From the NCBI RefSeq assembly GCF_008065135.1, contig NZ_CP042914.1:2046001-2110000 (forward strand): a DNA stretch of 64,000 nt, written 5' to 3'. Positions 1-9,000 of this stretch are shown here, in pieces. The translations under genes were made by a program, and so were the position numbers. Under the pieces are notes generated by a model, which saw nothing but the letters and a program-made list of their open reading frames with translations, had not been told where the DNA came from and did no database searches. How positions within the stretch are numbered: position 1 is the stretch's first letter; every line of letters begins with the position of its first letter. Origin of the DNA: Roseimaritima ulvae (GTDB lineage Bacteria > Planctomycetota > Planctomycetia > Pirellulales > Pirellulaceae).

Positions 1-3000
1 TCGACGATCGAAACACCGTCGAGCACGTTCCAGGAAGTGAAGGTGGGGCCGTCCGCAACGCCGTCGTCGTCGGTGTCGATCGTATCGGATAGCGTCGGGG
101 CGGTGGGAGCCTCGATTAGCAGGAAGGTGACCGAAGCGTTTTCGATGCCCGCACCGGAATCGGCCTGGAAGCCGAAGTCTGAGGAACCGGCAAACCCATC
201 ACTCGTCGTGCCGCTGACCTCCGTGGCATCACCATCGACCGTGTAGGGGCTGGTGTTTTGTGTGATCACCAGCAAGCCGTTGCTGCCGATCGTTAGACCA
301 CTGAGGTTGAAGATGGTTTGCAGGTCGCCATTGCTGCTGTCATCCCCCTCGATACCTACCAGATACGTGCCCGCTGCAATGACCGCGCCCGCCGTCCCAC
401 GAATTTCAACGTATTCGTTTGGATTGTCGCTGCCGGGGGGATTGAACAGGATCTCGTTGATCAGCAAATCAGCCGCGGCGATTTCGTCATCGGTCACATC
501 CACCGTGTCGGTGGTCGGCAGATAGTTGTCAGACGACCCCGTGATGACTGCGGTTTGCGTCCCGTCCAGGAGCCCGTCGTCCACCGCGGTAACCGTGAAC
601 GTCGCCGAGGTTTGGCCAGCAAGCACGGCAACCGTGCTGGGCACGGTTGCTTCCGACGTGTCATGGCTCGACAGGTTAATGATGGTGTTGCCGGAAGCGG
701 CGGCATTGAGAGTCACCGTTCCGGTCGCTGTGCCACCATTTTCACTGATCGAGGCCGGATCAATGGAAATCGTCATTCCAGCCGGCGTGATTATAAAATC
801 GAAGGCGGTCGATGCGACGGATTCATAATCGGCGTTCCCCGCATAGGAGACTTCAACCGAATAGCTGCCAGCGTCGCTGGGGGCGGAAACCACTCCACCG
901 CTGAGGCCGCTGCCGGCGTAGAAGGTGAAGCTGAAGTTGCCTTGATCGGTATCGGCCGCGAGGGCGCCCGGTCCGTCATCCGCGGAGGCTGTCACCGTGA
1001 ACGCGGCACCATCGTACTCCTTGGTCAACGGCGTGATATCGATGTCCGGCGTGACCAGCGTCAGCAAGGTAAAGGCAGTGGTGTCGAAAGGCACGTCCGG
1101 GCCCGTGCCGTTGTCATGTTGGTCACCGGAGCCACCTTCGAACAGCCAGTTGGCTGGATTGTTGATAAGGTTGCGGTAGGCCGCGAATGAGATTTGGTCA
1201 TCGCGAGCCGCATCGTACGCGAAAATGTCTTCGTCTTCACCGGACGTTCCGTCAAAGTCGACTGCGGTATCGCCGACAACTAAGCCGGTGCCGCTGAGGT
1301 CGGTAAAGCCCGCGGAGCCATCGTTACTGAAGGCGGTCAGGAAGTTGGCCGGAGATGCAAAGGGGCCGTTGAAAGCGAACAGGCCTTCATTGCTAGCCCC
1401 TAAGTTAAACGAACCACCTTCGGAAACGATCGTGCCGAGGCTTGCCGTACGCGAACCGTTGCTGGCACTGCTGATTTCAACCACCGTGCCCGCGCTGACT
1501 CCGCCGGACGGAGCGACCCAAGCCAGGATCCCTTCGCCGGTGGTAAACGCCGAGCCGTTCCATTCATTGTCGGTGAAGGCGATCCGTTCGCCGGCCGGGA
1601 TCGATTTCAATGCCACAAACGCGAAGTCGTCGCTGCCATCGGCGTTGAAGCCGGTGAAGGCGATATCGCCGGTACTCAAGTTCGGTTCACTGACAGTCAC
1701 CGTGGTGTCGTCTTGAAGGGGAACGACCAAGGCATTGCCGGAGGGGTCGGTGATCACCGCAGTCGTAGGAATCCGCAGGACAATCGAACCGGTGGTCGAG
1801 GCACTGACGGCCACTTCGAAAACGCCCGGCGAAATTTCGTCGACGTCATCGATCGATAGCGTCGCCGTGCCGGCGTTGTCGAAGTCGGTGCTGTCGACGG
1901 TTGTGCCATCAATGTCCTCGTCAAACGACACGGTGTACACAAAGCTCAAGCCCAACGCCACCGGGCCGCCCGCTTGATCGTCGACAATGGATACCAGTGT
2001 CGGAGCGGTGACATCAGGTTCACTGACAATCACCGTGGTGTCGTCGGTGATGACGAAGGCGGTATCGAGCGGATTGCCGGCGACGTCCGTAATCACGGCG
2101 CCGACGGGGATTTGTAGGGTTACGGTTCCCGCCGCGGTGGGCGTGATTTCGACAGAGAACACACCCGGCGCGGTTTCGGTGATCGCGCCGATGGTGATCG
2201 GTGCGGTGCCGGTGTTTTCGATATCTGCGGCGGAGACCGTGGCTTCGTCGATGTCTTCGCTGAACGTCAGCGTGTAGGTCAGCGTTTCGTTGACCAATGC
2301 CGCGTTGTCAAACTTTCCGTCGTCGATGTTGTCCAGCGTTGGCGGCGTGTTGTCGGCGTTCGATACCGTGATGGTGGCGTTGTCGACGATCGGTGTGGTG
2401 ACATCCAGGTTGTTTCCCGCCACGTCACTGATCACCGCGACACTGGGCACCCGCAGGATGATCAGGCCCGTGCTGCTAGGCGTGACTTCAACCGTGAATT
2501 CACCAGGGGAGACTTCGGTAATCGTACCGATGCTGATCGTCGCCGATCCGGCATTTTCGAAATCGGCTGCTTCGACCGTGGCCTCATCGATGTCTTCATT
2601 AAAGGTCAACGTGTAGGTCAAGGTTTCGCCGACCAGGACCGCGTTGTCACTATCCCCATCATCGATATCGTCCAGCGTTGGGGCGGTGGTGTCGGCGTTG
2701 CTGTTGATCGCTCCGGGGCTGGGGGCCAGAGCCAGGAAGCCGTCGGTGTTGCGAGCCTCACCGGCGGCGTTCGGAATCCGCTGTAGAGACTGGTTGTCTT
2801 TGTCGCCGTTGGCGTTCTCGTTAAGTTGCGGTTGGCCGGCGTTCAGCAGCGTCAGCAGGCCACTGTCATCGCTATCGTCGGTGTCGTAGACAACCGCGTC
2901 CATCAAGCCCACGGTGGTCACCGCCGTGCCGGTGGCAAAGTCCGCCGCGTCGCCTTCGTAGACAGCCACGGCGTCGGCCCCATTTTGCAAGCCGTTCGAG

Positions 3001-6000
3001 GCAAACGTGATTTGAACTCCGTTGACTCCCGTGTTGCCCAGCACAAATAGACCGTTGGCATCCAGGCTGAACCCATCCAGATCGTAAGCGGCGTAAGAAG
3101 TGTCGGAACTGCCGTTGAAGAACACGACCACCAAGCCGTCGAGTGGTGCATTGGCAGGACCGGCCAGTTCGACGAATTCGGCTTCATCGGTGCCGGGCGT
3201 GTCGGCGTCCACTTCGTTGATCAACACTTCGGTGACCGGCGTGGCGCCTTGCACCGTCAGGACTCCGTCCACCGAGTCGTTATCGGCATTGGTCGGTGCC
3301 GGAAGAATGGACAGAGTTCCCTCATTGGCCAACGTCTGTCGATTGGGGCTGGTGGTATCGGCGGCGATATTGATGGCCGAAGCACCCGCCGGCGCGTCGG
3401 CTTTCAGAGTCGCGTTGAGGTTGATGAACGTTCCTTGGAACGTGCCACCCAACCCGACGAAGTTTGCCGCGCCAATAATGATCCGACCATTGACATTGTC
3501 GATGTTGGGAGTGATCGGCAACCAGATTGCCGATGACGAGTTGGTGATCACGTCGCCGTTGGTTACCGAATCAATCGACAGTACATTGGGGTCGAAATTG
3601 ATAATCACATCCAAAGCCTGGAGCGGATTCGCCGTGAGGTCTTCGATACTGTCGATATCCAGCGGAATGACGATCGAATCGCCCGGCGCGGCCGTCAGGT
3701 CTTTGGGGATACTGATTTTTGGGTCGGGACCACTCTGGGCAATTGCCGTCCCCAGTGACGGCAGGTCAGGGATGGTGCTGGAGTCCAGCCCGACAACTTT
3801 GCGTGCGAAGAAGGATGTGTCCAGCGAAGAAAGGGATCCGTTACCAGTGACATCGCCGACGATCACGGGGTCGGCAAGCTGGTAAGCTGCGAAGCCGTCA
3901 TCCAAACCAACGACAACGCGAGCAAGCTGCGAGGTGTCCAGACTGCTGTAGGTGCCATTGCCAGTGGTATCACCAAAGTAGCCGGACAGATGGACTGCGT
4001 CGTCTGCCACGGCGGCAATCGCGTCCTCGTTGACCGAAAGATTCTCGATTCGCAGCAGGTTTTTCGCGGTGTAGCTGGCGGTCTCGGGGACCGCCGCGGT
4101 CAGGTTGGCAAAGATCACGGGACCGGCGGCAAGAGCCGTGGGGCTGGCGAACCCAATGATGGCCCGTCCGGGCGTCACCGTGTTGACGACCACACTCGCA
4201 CCAAGCGGCAGGCCGCTGCCCAGCGACACGGCCGTAATATCTAGAAGGTTTGGATCGTAGGTTACATGCAGGTCGACGGCAAAGACTCCCTCACCGTTGC
4301 TCAACTGCAATGGAATCCCATTCGATGGATCGTTGGGGACATGCACATCTTGTCCGGGGCCACGCATGAAATCGGGCAGACTCACAACGGTTGCATCAGC
4401 CGCCAATGCGGACACATTGAAGGTGCCGCTATAATCCCCGCCGGCGGTCGAATCCGCATTCCCGTCCAGCAATTCTCCGACGCCATTGACGAAGCCGTCG
4501 GCGGCACTTCGCAGGGTCACCGTGTAGGTGTCCGGAACCAGCGGATCGCCGGTCTTGATAAAGGTGAAGCGGTCGTTGGTGGGGGCGATCACCAGCGATC
4601 CGATGACCGTTCCGACGCTGGCACCCACCAGCACCACGTCGGCGGCACCCAAGCCGCCGGCTACGGAGTCATACAGGTTCAACAGATCGGGATCAAAGGC
4701 CTCGTTGAAGGTGACCTCAAATCCGCTGGCGGTGGCCGTCAGATCAGTGACCAGCATCGAAGCAAAATCATTGTCGGTGATGTCCACCGTGACGTCGGAC
4801 ACGCTGAGCTCGTCGTAATTCCCGTCCGTAGACGCAACGGTCAAACTTACCAGCCCGGTGTGGTTGCCTTCGATGTCGCTATCGTCCACGGCCGTCACGG
4901 TGATCGTCTGGGCCGTGTCCCAGTTGGCTGCGGTGAACACCACGGAACTAAGATCGACGGTGGTCTGTGAGTCGGAAGTGTCCAGCGTGATCGTGACGTC
5001 GTCGCTGGGGGCAGCATCGAGCACGATGGTGAAGGTGTCGCTGGTCGGCCCGGATTCGGCAACCGAAACCCCGTCGCCTGTATCGATGGTGACACCCACC
5101 ACCACGCCGGACTCGACTTGGTTAGCGGCTCCCGGCGTATTCAGGGCTTCGCCCGGATCGGCGGTCACGCCTGGAAAGGCCGCGAATCCGGCTCCAAAAT
5201 AGTTGTTGCGGACCCAGTCGGCCGCGGTGTCGGTGTCCGTGCCATTGGGAATCCGGGAGGCCCCGCCGTATTGGTTGCTGTCGCCGTCCAAACCAGGAGT
5301 CAGTGCGGCGGGGGAGTAAGCAATGTCGGTGGCTTCATTGTCCACGGTGGCCACCGAGTCGACGATGGCCGTCCACGGGGTGACATCAAAGGTTCCGTCG
5401 TTGTCTGTGTCCAGATCGTCATTGATCGAACCCGTAAAGCCTTCGACCAGTAGGTAGGTGACCGTATCGTTTTCAGCGTCCAAGGCTTGCAGGAAGTAGC
5501 CCGCGGCATCGGTCGTTCCCAATTGGAATGCGTCATCGACATTGCCGATGGCACTTTGGCCTTCGATTTCCAACAGCCACAGGGCGCTCAGGTCGGTGGG
5601 GCCGGAAACGCCGTGGGCCAATATTTCGACAAACGCCTGAGTATCCCCGCCGACATGATCGGCCACAAACTCGTTAATCAACGCGTTGGTCGTTGAGGGA
5701 GTGTCGTTGTCCGCAATATTGACCTGCACGTCCGCCGCGGTGAGGGCGTCAAACGCACTGTCCAGACTGCTGATCGCGATCGAGAACAAACTGCTGTGCG
5801 AGCCATCGATCACCACGTCGTCATTGGCGCTGACCGTCACGGTTTGAGCCACATCGAAGTCGCCGGGGGTGAAGGTCAACACCAGATCGACACCCGGCCC
5901 ATTGCCCAAATCGATTTCCCCATCCACCGGCGACAGCGTGACCGTTACGTCGCTGGTCGGCGAACCCGATAGGACGATCGATACCAGGTCGCTCGCGCCC

Positions 6001-9000
6001 CCTTCCACGACATCCGTCGAGCCTTCGGTTTGCGTCACCTGGATGGCGGCTCCAATGTCAAACAGATCGGCGTCATCGTTGGTCAGGCCAGGCGTCGAAA
6101 ACAGCCCTTGCAAAAACGCGGACGTAGCAATGAAGGGGCCAGCTCCGTCGGTGCCCGCCGCGTCGGTGTCGCGAGCGAGCGATTCATCGTTGACCTCACC
6201 CTCCTGATAGCTATAGCGATCGATGTTCTGCGTGGGGCCGGCCAGGGTGACGGTGTCGCCGGCGTTGGACAGATCTAAACCACCCGTGGAAGCCAGTACG
6301 GCCAGCGAGTTACCGAAATCTCCCAGCAGCGAACCACCGCCGAACACCACAATCGCTTGACCGGCCGCCAGTGTGGTGCCCGCCGCGAAGGTATGTCGAA
6401 CTTGAACGCCATCGGAGAGCGTCCAATCGCTGATGTCGATGGGCGAGTCGCCGGCATTTAGTACTTCGATGAATTCGTCTTGGACGGGATCCGTAATCCC
6501 GTCACCATTGGCGTCTTCGACCGTGCCTGGATCGTAGAGGATCTCATTGATGACCACGACACTGCCTGCGTTTTCGTTGTCGATAATATCCGTCGACAAA
6601 CTGGAGACGGAGAACGCGTCGTAGTTGCTGTCGGAGCTGCTGACCGTAAAGCTAACTTGTCCGCTGTGGTCTCCCTCTTCCACAAGATCGTCGACGGCTA
6701 CCAATTCGACCGTTTGCGGGATCGCCCAGTTACCCGCGTCGAAGGTCAGCGTGACGCTGCTGCCAGCTCCGCCGCCGTCGTCGACAGTGATTTGAGCATC
6801 CGCATTGACCGTTATCGTCACGGGCGATGTCGGCATGGCGTCCAGCACCACTTCAAAACTTCCCGTGGTCACGCCGATGGCGCCGGTAAAGTCTTCTGTT
6901 GTGGCCTCGTTCAGGTTCAAGCTGATCGGGGTCACTCGTACCGCTGGGGGCAATTCATTGGTGAAGCCCGGCGTGTCGAAGGCGTCCGTATCATCGAAGG
7001 GCAAGTCCGAGTAGTTGCCCGTGGCATCCGTCAGGCGTCGGGCCCCTGCGGCGGTGAAACCGTCATCCGTATTGGAAGGGACCACCGTCACGCCGGCCAG
7101 GCCAAACCCGGTGGCCACCCCGCCGAATACGTCCAGAGTAACGCCGTCATGGACCGTCGCCCAAGGCGTGCCTTCCAGCACCCCATCGTCATTGGCATCC
7201 AGGTCTTGCCCCAGTGCTCCGGTGAAACCGGAGACGAGCAGGAAGGTGGTGTTGGCGCCGCGGAAGTCGAGTCCGGCAAATTCCAGGTCACCCGCATCCA
7301 GGTCGGCGGAGCTGCCGTCGCTGTGGATCAGGGCAAAGCCGTTGGCATCCGTCGTGCCGCCGGTCAGTGGCAACACCTGTTCGATGCGGCCTTTGCTCAA
7401 GTCGCCTTCTTCGATCGAGATCAATACCAACCCGGACAGATCGACATTTGCCGTGCCATTCAAATCGACCAATTCCACAAAGTTGGACGAATTGTCGGAG
7501 CTGCCCGGCGAGGAGATCCGCAGTTCGTTGAACACCATGTCGCTGGGAGCCACCACGGCGTCGGCCACGGTGACGGAAACATTGGCCACGCTGGCACCAT
7601 CAAAGTCCGTATCCGAGCTGGTAACGGCAAAAGAAATCGTGTCGTCGTGCAAACCTTCAACGGTGCTGTCGTCGGGAGCTGTGACCGTGACCGTCTGAGC
7701 CGAATTCCAATCGCTCGGAGTGAAGGTTAACGAAGTGGGAGCCACATCGACCTGTCCGCCCGTGGACAGCGTGATCGTTACGTCCACGGTGGGGGCGGCG
7801 GAGAGCACCACATCGAAGGAGTCGCTGCCAACGCCTTCGGTGACTCCGGTGCCACCACCGGTTTGGGTGATCACGACCAAGGGAGCGTTGGAAGTGCCCG
7901 GAGTATCTGCGTTGGCATCGGCGAACGTATCGGCTCCGTTGGTCAACACAAAGCTGCCGCTGCCGTCAGGAATTCGCGAGACCGCGGCCGGGGTGAAGCC
8001 GTCGGTCGATCCCACCACGTCGCCGCCGGTAGTGGCCGACACGGTGGTGGCATAATTCCGTGTCGGGGCGGCGTCCCCATCGTTGTCATCCAGGGAGATC
8101 GCATCCAGAACGGCCGTCCAGGGCGTGCTGTCCAGCGTCCCGTCATCGTCGGTATCCAGGTCGGAGCCTACCGTTCCCGAAAATCCTTCGACCAGTAGGA
8201 ACGTCGATGGCGAGCCGAAGAAATCGAAGCTCGAAGTGATGTCGTTTTCATCGTTCGAGTAAGCACCGGGATTGGAGATCAGCAGGAACCCGGCGGAATC
8301 CACCACGCCGCCGCTCAGGTCAATCGCGAAATTCAGATCCCCCGACGTGTAATTCGGTGTTGGATCATCCTCCGATTCACCGGTTAGAACCACCAGTGTC
8401 AGACCATCGGTCGAGGCATTGGCCAGTCCGCTGGTTTCAAACAATTCAACAAAGTTGTTGGTCTGGTCAGCCGGATCCGGGGACGAGATCCGCAACTCGT
8501 TGATCACAAACGTGCCGCCGGTCGCACCACTGTCGTTGTCGGTGATCTCCGCAACCACATCTCCCATCGCCAAGGCGTCAAAGGCGGGATCCGTGCTGGC
8601 CACCGAGAAGGTCACCGTGCCGCTGTGGGTGCCTTCGATATCCGAGTCATCGACCGCGGTCACATTGACCGTTTGCGGGGTGTCCCAATCGGCGGGCGTA
8701 AAGGTCAAAGAACTGGTCGACAGGTTGACTTCCGCATCGGCGGACAACGTGATCGTTACATCGTCCGTGGGAGCTTGGCTCAAAACCACGTCGAAGGAAT
8801 CCGTGACGCCGGCTTCCGACACCTCTGTCGCTCCGGCGGATTCGCTGACCGCCACCAACGGAGGCGCGGCCCCGGGGAAGGGCGTCACGCCGTCGTTTTC
8901 AAAACCGGGGGAGAAGGCGAATTCGGTGAAGCTGCCGGTCAGATCCGGGTCTCGAGAGAGCGCGGAGTCATTGCCACCTTCAGAGCCATAGCTGTATTCA

